A DNA stretch of 64,000 nt from an uncultured Rhodospirillaceae bacterium (GTDB lineage Bacteria; Pseudomonadota; Alphaproteobacteria; Azospirillales; Azospirillaceae), in contig CALBDS010000046.1 of assembly GCA_937927415.1 (NCBI GenBank), positions 1-64,000 of the forward strand, in the 5' to 3' direction. The notes under the pieces were generated by a model. That model was given only the letters and a program-made list of their open reading frames with translations. It ran no database searches and had not been told where the DNA came from. This document shows, one piece after another, positions 9,889 to 18,668 of the stretch (positions within the stretch are counted from its first letter, which is position 1; the number at the start of each line of letters is the position of its first letter). Position numbers and translations under genes: made by a program.

Positions 9889-10662
9889 TCAGCCCTGCCC
9901 CACCGTCCGCCCGTCGCGGAACACCACCATGTCGCCGGGCTTCATGACGATCCACGCCTCGTCACGGGTCAGCGGCCGGGTGGCGATGACGGTCACCACA
10001 TCGTCGGGGGTGGTTTCACGGGAGAAATCGACGTTCATGTCCTCGTCGATCAGGGTAGCCGCACCAAAGGGCGCGCAGCGGGTCAGCCACGCCAGATGGG
10101 TGGAGCAATGGCACCACAGGAACCGCCCGTCCGACAGCAGCATGTTGAACACGCCCAGGGTGTTCAGTTCCGCCGCCAGTTCCGCCACCAGATCCAGCAA
10201 GGCCCCCTCGCGCCGCGGCGGCTTGGGATAGCGGGTGCGGATGCGGTCGAGCATCCAGCAAAAGGCATGCTCGCTGTCGGTGGTCCCCAGCGGCTGGTAA
10301 AAGCCCAGAGGCTTGCGCTTGATCCCCGCAAGCTGCCCGTTGTGGGCGAAGACCCACGCCCGCCCCCACAGTTCGCGGGAAAAGGGATGGGTGTTTTCCA
10401 GCGCCACCCGCCCGCGGTTGGCCCGGCGGATGTGGGAGATCACGGTGCGGCTCTTGATCGGGTATTCCCGCACCAGCCGGGCGATTTCCGAATCGCACGA
10501 CGGCCGCGGGTCGTGGAACATGCGGCAACCGTTGTCTTCGTAAAAGGCGATGCCCCAGCCGTCGCGGTGCGGGCCGGTGCGGCCGCCGCGGTTCATCAGC
10601 CCGGCAAAGCTGAAACAGATGTCCGTGGGCACGTTGGCGCTCATGCCCAGGAGTTCGCACAT
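9889..10662 (-). CDS. Class II glutamine amidotransferase (YafJ family)
   Basis: A 257-residue stand-alone class II glutamine amidotransferase of the YafJ type. The nucleophilic cysteine is residue 2 (MCELLGMS) and becomes N-terminal after Met removal. Glutaminase-domain features follow: GLMNRGGRTGPHRDGWGIAFYED, SHIRRANRGRVALENTHPF, WVFAHNGQLAG and DSEHAFCWMLDRI. The family hydrolyses glutamine to ammonia for a partner, but the partner and physiological role of YafJ proteins are poorly known. The stop is 132 bases from the HicB start and the start is 193 bases downstream of the ttrA end; that gap holds a CATTGAT/ATCAATG inverted repeat but no gene. Confidence 0.9.
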   Translation of the reverse strand: MCELLGMSANVPTDICFSFAGLMNRGGRTGPHRDGWGIAFYEDNGCRMFHDPRPSCDSEIARLVREYPIKSRTVISHIRRANRGRVALENTHPFSRELWGRAWVFAHNGQLAGIKRKPLGFYQPLGTTDSEHAFCWMLDRIRTRYPKPPRREGALLDLVAELAAELNTLGVFNMLLSDGRFLWCHCSTHLAWLTRCAPFGAATLIDEDMNVDFSRETTPDDVVTVIATRPLTRDEAWIVMKPGDMVVFRDGRTVGQG

Positions 10663-10855
10663 GGGACAACCTCACAAGGGGGAAAGGGGATCCGTGTCGG
10701 ACCGCTACCCTACGACGGCGGCCCCCCTTCCGTCATCCCCCGCGACGCTTCGCCCAGGGCAAACGAGTTCAGGTTAATGTTCCTTGCAACTTACCGGAGC
10801 GGTCATATTCTCACTCATTGATGAGAAATCGCTTTTATCAATGCGTTCTCTGGTA

Positions 10856-13800
10856 TCACACCGCCGCTGCGATCCGTTCCAGCCGAGCGGGGATGCCCTG
10901 GCGCACGGCGGTTCCCGCGACGGGATCCACCCACACCGACGCCCCCGCCCGCGTGGGATCGGCGATGCCCAGATCGTTCAGGTTGATCCCGGCGGCGATC
11001 TCGCCCACCGACGGCTGGCTGTGGCCGCCGATGTCGTGCGGACGGGCACCGTATTCCCGGTGACCGAAGCCGTGCTCCACCGCCAGCACCCCGCGCATCA
11101 CCCCATGGCGGACGATGGCGGTGGCGTCGCGGGCACCGCCCGGCGTGGCGATGCGGATGCGGTCGCCGGTCTGGATGCCCAGACGGCGGGCATCCTCGGC
11201 GTTGATGCCGACCGGGTTGTCGGGGTGCAGGTGGCGCAGCCGCCCGGCGGCGATGGTGTAGGCGCTAACCAGAACCGATTTCGAACTGACCAGTTGGAAG
11301 GGCCAGTCGGTGGGCGTGTGGTGGGTGCGGACCGGCGTGCCGTCGGCGAACACCGGCTCCATCCAGGTGGCGGTGCCGGTCCAGCGTTTGCCGGTGACGC
11401 TGCTTTTCGCCGCCCCCACCGCTTCGTTGTAGACCTGGAGCGGCTTGGCGAACTTGTGGGTGGCCCGGTCGCCCTCGAAGCCTTCGTTCTGGTTCTGGTA
11501 ACGGCCGCCGCGGGCCAGGACGAAGGCGACCTTGCGCCATTCCTCCGGCTTCAGCGTCGCCTGCAGTGCCGGCAGCAGCCGTTCCACCCCCGACAGGGTG
11601 ATGTCGCGGTCACCGGCATCGGGCACCGGCTGCTTGCCGAGCCATGCGATGTTGGCGCCGCCGCGCAGATACCAATCCTCGGGCCGGTCCAGCGGGTGGG
11701 TGTTGCCGTCCATGTCGGCGATGGCCCCGGCGCCGAAGCCGGGCAGCCCCAGCCGCTTCGCCAACGCGATCAGGAAGGTTTCCATCTGAACGTGCAACCC
11801 GCCGGGCAGAGTCTGGGTGCGCGGCTCCACCACCGGCCAGCGGGCGGTGCTGGCCTTGGTCGGCACGCCCGCCCAGGGAGCGGCCCACCCCCAGGTTTCA
11901 TACAGCACCGTGTCGGGCACGATGTAGTCGGCGAAGGCCGAGGATTCGTTGATAAAGGGGTCGATGGCGACGATCAGCGGCAGCGTCTTGGGATCCTTCA
12001 GCGCCGCTTCCGCCGCCGCCCGCACGCCGGGAATGCCGTAGACCGGGTTGCTGTTCCACAGGAACAGCGCCTTCAACCGATAGGGATAGCCGTCGGCAAG
12101 ACCGCTGGTCAGATACTCGGTGGTCAGTTGCGGGGCGGTCGGATACCAGGGGGCCTTGGCGGGATAGGGCTTGCCGGCGGCCTTGTTGCGGGCGAACTCG
12201 CTCGATTTCTCATAGGGCACCGGGCGGCTGATGGCGGTGCCGGACGGTTTCACCGCACCGGGGAAGCTCGCCAGCTTGTACCGCGGGCCGTCCTGCTCGT
12301 CGGGGAAGCGTCCGCCGCCGAAGATGCTGCCGCCCTTCCAGTTCAGGTTGCCGATCAGGGTGTTCAGCGTCACCACGCCAAAGGCGTTGTAGAAGCCGTT
12401 GCCGGCCATCATGCCGCCGTGGGCGTTCGCCACCGCCTTTTTCCCATGGCTGGTGAATTCCTGCGCCAGGCCGGCGATGATGTCGGCGGGCACGCCGCAG
12501 GCCTCGGCATAGGCCGGCGGGTCCAGGCGCATGGCCTCGTCCCGCAGCAGGGTCAGGCTGGTCTTGACCGCCACATCCCCCGCCGGGGTGGCGACGGCGC
12601 CGTCGTGGAACAGGGCGGCCGGGCCGGTCAGCGCGTCGTGGGCCGCCGGGGTGCCTTCGGGGCCGATGACGACGAAGGCGTCCTTGTCGCCATAGCGTTC
12701 CTTGTCGTCCAGCACCACCCACCCCATGTCGGAGGCGCGCAGCATCCGCCCCTCGCGCGGGTGGCCCTTGTGCCGGATCACCAGATGGGTGGCGTTGCAC
12801 CATCCGGCCTCCCCCGCCGCCTCCGCCGCCTTGGCGTTGGGCTGGGACAGGTAACGGGTGTCGATGCGGCCGTTCTCGAACATCCAGCGCATCATGCCCA
12901 TGACCAGCGCGCCGTCGGTGCCGGGGCGGATGGGGATCCAGTTGGCCCGCTCGCCCGCCGCGCGGTTGTCGGCGTTGGTCAGCACCGGGTCCACGACCAC
13001 ATAGTTGAGCACGCCGTCCGTCCGCCCCTTGGCCACCAGCATGGCCTGCCGCTTGAACGGGTTGCCGGCGTTGGACGGGGCGGTGCCGATGAACAGGACG
13101 AATTCGGCGTTCTGCAGGTCGGGCTTGGCGTGCGGCATCGCCTTCAGGTCGCCGAACACCGCGCCCGAGCCGGAGCGGTAGGCGCCGCCGCAATAGGCCC
13201 CGTGGCCGACAAAATTGATGGTCCCGAGTGCCTGATTGAAGAAACGCCGGACAAAGGGTTCCCGCCCGTCGTTGACCGAGGTCAGCACCGCCACCTGATT
13301 AACTTTCGGCCCCAGCTCGGGCGACGCGGGATCGATGGGGGTGGTCAGGTCGCGCAGGCCCCGCAGCCCATCCACCGGCCCTTCGCCGAACAGGTCGCCG
13401 CCCTCGGCGACCTCCGCCACCAGCCGGTCGAAGGGGATGGGTTCCCATTTGCCCGACCCGCGCGGCCCGACCCGCTTCAGCGGCGTGGTGATGCGGAAGG
13501 GGGAGGTCAGCATCTCCAACGCCGCGTTGCCGCGGCCGCAGGCGGTGGAGCGGCCCTGAAGCCCCTTTTCCTCCAGCCGCGACAGGGTGCGGAAGCTCTC
13601 CTCGATCGGCGTGCCGTAGGGCAGGAAGGGATCGGTGGACAACGGGCTGTAGGGATTTCCGGCCACCCGCAGCACCCGGTTGGCCGCCGTATCCACCCGC
13701 ACCCGCACGCCGCACAGGGTGGTGCAGCCCAGACAGGCGACGTTGGCGACGGTCTGGCCCGGCGTCGGCTCCACGGCCCCGGTGACGGGATCGACGCGGA

Positions 13801-13963
13801 ATTCCGGCTGGGGAGCGTTGCCGCTGATGGCGTTGCCGGGCGTCTCGCCGGCCCAGGCCCCCTTGACCAGCTTGCGGCCGGTTTCGGAGAAGCCGCCGGC
13901 AAAGGCGGCCAGCGCCCCGCCCGCAGCGGTGGAGGTCAGGATCTGGCGACGGGTGATGGACAT
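10856..13963 (-). CDS. ttrA: Tetrathionate reductase catalytic subunit A
   Basis: A 1035-residue periplasmic molybdopterin oxidoreductase that reduces tetrathionate to thiosulfate as terminal electron acceptor. A twin-arginine signal (ITRRQILTSTAAGGALAAFAGG) opens the protein. A [4Fe-4S] site follows (Cys77, Cys80, Cys84 and a cysteine in TACGRGNAALE), then the bis-MGD domains and the C-terminal molybdopterin-binding domain (NPVGINAEDARRLGIQTGDRIRIATPGG). The length matches TtrA, which is closely related to arsenate and selenate reductases. The ttrBC and ttrSR neighbours decide for tetrathionate. The ATG at 13963 has a GGAGAG site. The gene is last in the ttrBCA transcript, as in Salmonella. 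Confidence 0.92.
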   Translation of the reverse strand: MSITRRQILTSTAAGGALAAFAGGFSETGRKLVKGAWAGETPGNAISGNAPQPEFRVDPVTGAVEPTPGQTVANVACLGCTTLCGVRVRVDTAANRVLRVAGNPYSPLSTDPFLPYGTPIEESFRTLSRLEEKGLQGRSTACGRGNAALEMLTSPFRITTPLKRVGPRGSGKWEPIPFDRLVAEVAEGGDLFGEGPVDGLRGLRDLTTPIDPASPELGPKVNQVAVLTSVNDGREPFVRRFFNQALGTINFVGHGAYCGGAYRSGSGAVFGDLKAMPHAKPDLQNAEFVLFIGTAPSNAGNPFKRQAMLVAKGRTDGVLNYVVVDPVLTNADNRAAGERANWIPIRPGTDGALVMGMMRWMFENGRIDTRYLSQPNAKAAEAAGEAGWCNATHLVIRHKGHPREGRMLRASDMGWVVLDDKERYGDKDAFVVIGPEGTPAAHDALTGPAALFHDGAVATPAGDVAVKTSLTLLRDEAMRLDPPAYAEACGVPADIIAGLAQEFTSHGKKAVANAHGGMMAGNGFYNAFGVVTLNTLIGNLNWKGGSIFGGGRFPDEQDGPRYKLASFPGAVKPSGTAISRPVPYEKSSEFARNKAAGKPYPAKAPWYPTAPQLTTEYLTSGLADGYPYRLKALFLWNSNPVYGIPGVRAAAEAALKDPKTLPLIVAIDPFINESSAFADYIVPDTVLYETWGWAAPWAGVPTKASTARWPVVEPRTQTLPGGLHVQMETFLIALAKRLGLPGFGAGAIADMDGNTHPLDRPEDWYLRGGANIAWLGKQPVPDAGDRDITLSGVERLLPALQATLKPEEWRKVAFVLARGGRYQNQNEGFEGDRATHKFAKPLQVYNEAVGAAKSSVTGKRWTGTATWMEPVFADGTPVRTHHTPTDWPFQLVSSKSVLVSAYTIAAGRLRHLHPDNPVGINAEDARRLGIQTGDRIRIATPGGARDATAIVRHGVMRGVLAVEHGFGHREYGARPHDIGGHSQPSVGEIAAGINLNDLGIADPTRAGASVWVDPVAGTAVRQGIPARLERIAAAV

Positions 13964-14031
13964 GATGATCTCTCCGGTCTTCGCGAGCGGTACCGCTCAA
14001 GCGCGGGGCGCGGATATGGGGAAGGATGGGG

Positions 14032-15165
14032 TTATTCGGCGGGAACGGCGGTGCCGTGCGGCGGCAGGGGCGCCCGGCGTCCGTCCGCCGGACGGTGCGG
14101 GGTGGGCAGGACGCTGGTGAGCAGGATCAGCAGGAACAGCCACAGCCCCGCGGTGCCCACGATGCCCAACAGCCCGTCCGGCCCCGCCGGCAACGCATAG
14201 TCGTAGAAGCCCGCCCCGGTCTTGGGCACCGTCTGGCCGCCGATGAACACGGTCCAGCGGAACATCCAGGCGCTGTGAACGGCGATCAGCCCGGTCAGCC
14301 AGCCGGTTCCCGCCGGCCAGCCGATGGCGATGACGAAGGGAACCACCGTGGCCGCCACCGCCCAGACGGCGGTGACCCGCCAGGCTTCCGACCCCGCGAC
14401 ACTTTCCAGTGCCGCCGCGTGCCCGGCGTCGAGGCCCGACAGCCCCAGCCACAGCCACAGCCCGCCGCACAGCATGACCGCGGCCAGCGCCCCGGCCAGC
14501 AGCCGGTTGCCCCGCACCTCCACCCTGCGGTCGGCGCCGCCGACGGTCCGGTTCAGGATCAGCACCAGCCCCGCCGCCCCGGCCAGCGCCGTGGTGAGGA
14601 ACTGCAGCGGCAGGAAGGGCGTGTGCCACAGCGGGCGGGCCTTGACCACCGCCACCTCGACGCCGGTGTAGAGCGCCACCAGCGCCGCCCCGGCCAGGAC
14701 CAGCAGGCCCGCGGCCCGGATCAGCCGGTCGTTGCGGCCACCGCCCAACGCCGCCAGCCGGTACAGCCCGGCCAGCCGGCTGTCGATCCGCCCGTGCGCC
14801 CACAACTCTTCGCGCAGGCAGGCCCAGCCGTAAAGCAGCAGGGCGCCGATGTAGAGCGGGATGAACAGCGATCCCCACCACATCCAGGACGTGGGGCGGA
14901 ACACCACGTAGAAATGCCAGAACCGCCCCGGCTGGTGCAGGTCCGACAGCAGCGCCACGGGTGCGGCCAGCCCGCAGGTCAGCGCCACGATCAGCGCCAG
15001 CCGCCCCAGCGGGCGCCAGCCGTCGCGGGCGAAGGCATAGCCGGGCAGGCTCAGCAGCACCCCGCCCACCGACAGGCCGATCAGGAAGAAATACTGCACG
15101 GCCCAGGGAAGCCACGCGGCTTCGCGGGTCACGTTGATGACTTCGAGGATTTGGGTGTCCATCAT
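14032..15165 (-). CDS. ttrC: Tetrathionate reductase membrane subunit C (NrfD family)
   Basis: A 377-residue polytopic membrane protein of the NrfD/PsrC family with about nine hydrophobic segments (for example AAWLPWAVQYFFLIGLSVGG, LALIVALTCGLAAPVALLSDL, LLVLAGAALVALYTGVEVAV). It oxidises quinol and passes electrons to TtrB and TtrA. The PGRFWHFYVVFRPTSWMWWGS segment is typical. The ATG at 15165 overlaps the ttrB stop as ATGA, so translation is coupled. An upstream in-frame extension is discounted because it lies inside ttrB. The length agrees with TtrC. Confidence 0.92.
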   Translation of the reverse strand: MMDTQILEVINVTREAAWLPWAVQYFFLIGLSVGGVLLSLPGYAFARDGWRPLGRLALIVALTCGLAAPVALLSDLHQPGRFWHFYVVFRPTSWMWWGSLFIPLYIGALLLYGWACLREELWAHGRIDSRLAGLYRLAALGGGRNDRLIRAAGLLVLAGAALVALYTGVEVAVVKARPLWHTPFLPLQFLTTALAGAAGLVLILNRTVGGADRRVEVRGNRLLAGALAAVMLCGGLWLWLGLSGLDAGHAAALESVAGSEAWRVTAVWAVAATVVPFVIAIGWPAGTGWLTGLIAVHSAWMFRWTVFIGGQTVPKTGAGFYDYALPAGPDGLLGIVGTAGLWLFLLILLTSVLPTPHRPADGRRAPLPPHGTAVPAE

Positions 15166-15938
15166 GCGTGCTCCTTGCCGGCGTGGGAGCGTTCGGTGTG
15201 GGCGCTGGGCCGCCACAGGGTCGGCGTGCCGTCCACCTTGCCCTGGAACCGCGGATCGAGGCCGATGTAGAAGACCCGCGGCTGGGTCCCCTGCTCCGGT
15301 TTCAGCACCTTGGGATCGGCCTCGCGCACCAGACGGGAGACGGCGCTGGCGGGATCCTTCAGATCCCCGAACACCCGCGCGCCGCCGACGCAGGTTTCCA
15401 CGCAGGCCGGCAGCAGCCCGGCGTCCACCCGATGGACGCAGAAGGTGCATTTGTCGGCGGTCTGGCTGTTGTGGTTGATGAAGCGCGCGTCATAGGGGCA
15501 GGCCTGCACGCAATAGGCGCAGCCGACGCACACCGTGTTGTCCACCACCACGATCCCGTCCGTGCGCTGGAAGGTGGCGCCGGTCGGGCACACCGGGATG
15601 CAGGGCGGATCCTCGCAATGGTTGCACAGGCGCGGCAGCATGTAGGAGCCGGCCTTGTCCTGCTCCGTCACCTCATAGGTGGAAACGATGGTGCGGAAGC
15701 TGTTTTCCGGCACGTCGTTTTCCATGATGCAGGCAACGGTGCAGGCCTGGCAGCCGACGCATTTGCGCACATCGACCACCATGGCCCAGCGATGGGCCGG
15801 ATCGCCGCCCGTCCGTGCCGCCGCCACACCGGCCACCGTACCGGATGGCGCCGCATCGGATGGCGCCGCCGCCAGCGTGGCGGCACCGACGGCCGCGGCA
15901 CCGGCGCCCAGGCAGAAGTTGCGTCGTGATCGGTCCAT
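15162..15938 (-). CDS. ttrB: Tetrathionate reductase iron-sulfur subunit B
   Basis: A 258-residue electron-transfer protein with four [4Fe-4S] clusters that links TtrC to TtrA in the periplasm. It starts with a twin-arginine signal (SRRNFCLGAGAAAVGAATLAAA). Four cysteine clusters are visible: CVGCQACTVACIMEND, CNHCEDPPCIPVCPTG, CVGCAYCVQACPYDARF, and CTFCVHR with PACVETC. The C-terminal DPRFQGKVDGTPTLWRPS end is normal for the family. The promoter of the ttrBCA transcript must lie in 15939-16052, between ttrB and the end of ttrR; I could not identify an FNR box there. Confidence 0.94.
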   Translation of the reverse strand: MDRSRRNFCLGAGAAAVGAATLAAAPSDAAPSGTVAGVAAARTGGDPAHRWAMVVDVRKCVGCQACTVACIMENDVPENSFRTIVSTYEVTEQDKAGSYMLPRLCNHCEDPPCIPVCPTGATFQRTDGIVVVDNTVCVGCAYCVQACPYDARFINHNSQTADKCTFCVHRVDAGLLPACVETCVGGARVFGDLKDPASAVSRLVREADPKVLKPEQGTQPRVFYIGLDPRFQGKVDGTPTLWRPSAHTERSHAGKEHA

Positions 15939-16052
15939 TTGTCCGGCCTCCCAGGCACCTGTTCCCGGCCCGCAACGGATGCGGGCCGATCGTCCAGGCC
16001 AAGGATAGCCGGGGGAACGGACCGCCCCCCATTGCGGTGTTCCCCAGACTTT

Positions 16053-16715
16053 TTAGGGTTTTCCCCCGCGACCACCGGCCGCAGGGGACGGCTCCTCCGC
16101 CTCCAGCAGCAGCCGGGTCAGGTCGGAAACCGATGCAACCTCCAGCTTGTCCATCAGGTTGTGGCGGTGAACCTCCACCGTCTTCATGGACAGGTTGATT
16201 TCGGCGGCGATGACCTTGTTGGGCTTGCCGGTGACCACCATGGCCGCCACCTGCCGTTCGCGCGGGGTCAGCCGGTCGAGCAGGGCGCGGACGTGGCGCT
16301 TGCGCTCCGCCGCCTCCCAAGCCCGCTGAGACTTCGCCAGCGCCTCGTTCACACGGTCGAGAAGAAGCTGATCGTTGAACGGCTTCTCGATGAAATCCAC
16401 CGCCCCGGCCCGCAGCGCCCGCACGGCCATCGGCACATCGGCGTGGCCGGTGACCACCAGCACCGACAGCAGCGACCCGGCGCCGGCTAGGGTGTCCAGC
16501 AGTTCCAGCCCGCTCATGCCCGGCATCCGCACATCGGTGACGAGGCAGCCCGGACGGCCATGCGGCAGGGAGCGCAGGAATTCCTCGGCCGAGGCGAAGC
16601 CCTGCACCTCCAACCCCAGGGAGCCGATCAGCCACGCCAGCGAATGCCGCATGGCGGGATCGTCGTCCACCACGTACACGGTGCGGGCGGCGGCGGTGTC
16701 CGCGTCATGGGTCAT
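16053..16715 (-). CDS. ttrR: Response regulator TtrR (FixJ/NarL type)
   Basis: A 220-residue two-component response regulator. The receiver domain spans residues 12-125 with phospho-acceptor Asp61 (CLVTDVRMPGMSGLELL) and switch residues in VVTGHADVPMAVRALRAGAVDFIEKPF. The LuxR/FixJ helix-turn-helix follows (LTPRERQVAAMVVTGKPNKVIAAEINLSMKTVEVHRHNLMDKL). It begins 4 bases after the ttrS stop, so the pair is co-translated. It should activate ttrBCA when TtrS signals tetrathionate. Confidence 0.92.
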   Translation of the reverse strand: MTHDADTAAARTVYVVDDDPAMRHSLAWLIGSLGLEVQGFASAEEFLRSLPHGRPGCLVTDVRMPGMSGLELLDTLAGAGSLLSVLVVTGHADVPMAVRALRAGAVDFIEKPFNDQLLLDRVNEALAKSQRAWEAAERKRHVRALLDRLTPRERQVAAMVVTGKPNKVIAAEINLSMKTVEVHRHNLMDKLEVASVSDLTRLLLEAEEPSPAAGGRGGKP

Positions 16716-16719
16716 GGGG

Positions 16720-18555
16720 TCAGCTCTCCTGTCTGGCGGGCAGGACGAAGCGCATGGCCAGTCCCCCGCCGGGGTTGTCCTCGGCCCACAGGTGGCCGCC
16801 GTGGGATTCCACGATGGTCCGGCAGATGGACAGGCCAAGGCCCATCCCCTCCGGCTTGGTGGTGAAGAACGGTTCGAACAGACGGGCACGGGCCTGAGCG
16901 TCCAGGCCATGGCCGCGGTCGGCCACGGTTACCGCGACCCGCCCGTCGGCGTCCAGCCCGGTGCGCACGGCGATGCCGTCGCCCGGCGGGCGGCCGTCCA
17001 TGGCGTCCAGCCCGTTCTTCACGAGGTTCAGCACCACCTGTTCGATCTGCACCGCGTCGGCCATCACCGTCGGCAGGCCGTCGGCCAGATCCAGCCTGAC
17101 CGGGATGCCGGCGCTGCGCGCCCGGTCGGCGCACAGGGTGGCGGCGGCGCGCACCGCCTCGTTGATGGCGACCGGCTCGACCTGCGCGGCGCGCTTGCGC
17201 ACGAAATTGCGGATGCGGGCGATGATCCCGCCGGCACGGTCGGCCTGATCGGCGATGGCGCGGGACGCCTGCGCCAATTCGTCGGGGTGGATGATCCCGG
17301 CCTCCAGCCGGCGGGTGCAGCCGCGGGCGTAATTGGCGATGGCGCCCAAGGGCTGGTTCAACTCATGGGCCAGATTGCTGGCCATTTCGCCCAGAATCGA
17401 CAGGCGGGCCACATGGTCGATTTCCCGCTGGCGCTCGCGGGCGTTTTCCTCGGCGCGGCGGCGCTCGGCCATTTCGCGCAGCAGGTCGCGGTTGGCCGCC
17501 TGCAACTCGGCGGTCCGCACCTTGATGAGGTGTTCGACCCGCAGCGAATGCGCCGCCCACCACATCAGCGCCAGCGCCGCCAGGGCCAGCCAGTGCCAAT
17601 GCTCGGCCGCCAGTTCGACCAGGGAGATGTCGCGCAGATAACGGTACGGGCCGATGCGCAAGGCCCGGAACAGGGCGTGGACCGGTTGGTAATCCTGCGG
17701 CACCGTCCAGCCCTGATAGCCGCCGGCCTGGGCCGCGGGGTGCCCGGCCGGCATCTGGAGCAGGGCGACCACCGCCCGCTTGGCCAGATCCTCCGCCGTT
17801 CCGGCCAGCCGGGCAAGCGGCCAGTCGGGGTAAAGATCGGTGGAATGGGCACACGCAAAGCCGGGTGCGGTCCGCGGCGCCAGCACCCGGAACGCCGCCG
17901 CGTCGATCCGGCCCTCGGCCGCCAGTTCCTCCAGCACGCAGGCGCGCAGCACACCGGCATCCACCACCCCGTCACGCACCGCAAAGGCCACCCGGTCCAC
18001 CGGAAAGCCGGAAAACCGCAGGTCCTTCACATCGCGGAACGGATCGACCCCCGCCGCCAGCAGCGTCCCCCAGGCCACCTGAAACCCGCCGAAGGCGTCA
18101 GGATCGATGGCCATGACCGTCCGCCCCTTCAGGTCGCCCAGATCCCGCAGGTCGCCACGGTCGGCCCGGACGACGATGGCCGAGCCGATGGCGTTGCCAG
18201 AGGATGCAACGCGGGCCGATTGCAGCGTGGCGATGCGGGTCACGCCGTAGCGCGCCTCCAGATCCACATAATTGCCGGTGTTGGTCAGGATGAAATCGAC
18301 CGCCCGGTTCGACACCGCGGCGTCCATGCCCGCCAGATCCAGCGCCACCATCTCGGCCCCGCGGCCGGGGAAAAAGCCGCCCAGATAGCGGATGGTCGGT
18401 TCCCACACCGCCGCCGCGTGCTCCTCCCCGCGATAGGCCAGCACCCCGACGCGCACCGGCGGCTCCGCCGACAGCGCCGCCGCGCCCGACAGGAGAGCGG
18501 CGGCAAGGGCGATTGTTCTCATCAGAAAAAGGACGGGCGGCACGGGATCACTCAC
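16720..18555 (-). CDS. ttrS: Tetrathionate sensor histidine kinase TtrS
   Basis: A 611-residue membrane sensor kinase. After a signal/anchor (MRTIALAAALLSGAAALSA) comes a periplasmic PhnD-like substrate-binding domain (about residues 30-310) with DFILTNTGNYVDLEARYGVTRIATL. One membrane segment follows (HWHWLALAALALMWWAAHSL), then a coiled linker and a HisKA/HATPase pair (LSILGEMASNLAHELNQPLGAIANY; LVKNGLDAM; FFTTKPEGMGLGLSICRTIVESHGG). This layout is characteristic of TtrS, which binds tetrathionate outside and phosphorylates TtrR. The frame opens with GTG at 18555; an ATG at 18522 directly before the signal peptide is as plausible, since neither has a clear ribosome site. Confidence 0.9.
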   Translation of the reverse strand: MSDPVPPVLFLMRTIALAAALLSGAAALSAEPPVRVGVLAYRGEEHAAAVWEPTIRYLGGFFPGRGAEMVALDLAGMDAAVSNRAVDFILTNTGNYVDLEARYGVTRIATLQSARVASSGNAIGSAIVVRADRGDLRDLGDLKGRTVMAIDPDAFGGFQVAWGTLLAAGVDPFRDVKDLRFSGFPVDRVAFAVRDGVVDAGVLRACVLEELAAEGRIDAAAFRVLAPRTAPGFACAHSTDLYPDWPLARLAGTAEDLAKRAVVALLQMPAGHPAAQAGGYQGWTVPQDYQPVHALFRALRIGPYRYLRDISLVELAAEHWHWLALAALALMWWAAHSLRVEHLIKVRTAELQAANRDLLREMAERRRAEENARERQREIDHVARLSILGEMASNLAHELNQPLGAIANYARGCTRRLEAGIIHPDELAQASRAIADQADRAGGIIARIRNFVRKRAAQVEPVAINEAVRAAATLCADRARSAGIPVRLDLADGLPTVMADAVQIEQVVLNLVKNGLDAMDGRPPGDGIAVRTGLDADGRVAVTVADRGHGLDAQARARLFEPFFTTKPEGMGLGLSICRTIVESHGGHLWAEDNPGGGLAMRFVLPARQES

Positions 18556-18613
18556 GGGGGAGCTTCAGACGGCCCGAGCTTACCCTGAAAAATGGATACG
18601 GGGTTATGCCGCG

Positions 18614-18668
18614 AGCGGGCGGATCACCCGCCCGGCGACATACCGTAAGCGGGCGGATCACCCGCCCG
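18614..18668. repeat. Two direct copies of a 21-base hairpin unit
   Basis: Two identical 21-base units (18614-18634 and 18648-18668), each containing a GGGCGG/CCGCCC stem around ATCAC. They are 34 bases apart and sit at the end of the ABC permease gene, just upstream of ttrS; the second copy overlaps the permease stop codon. They may end the exporter transcript or attenuate read-through into ttrS. No U-run follows. Confidence 0.6.

Noticed and set aside
10818..10855. TTGAT ... ATCAA inverted repeat after ttrA as an FNR box
   Set aside because: The half-sites are 14 bases apart, not the 4 needed for FNR, and it lies downstream of ttrA rather than at a ttr promoter.
10784..14200. A 1138-codon plus-strand open frame
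   Set aside because: Antisense shadow of ttrA with no family motifs; the ttrA frame has clear cofactor motifs.
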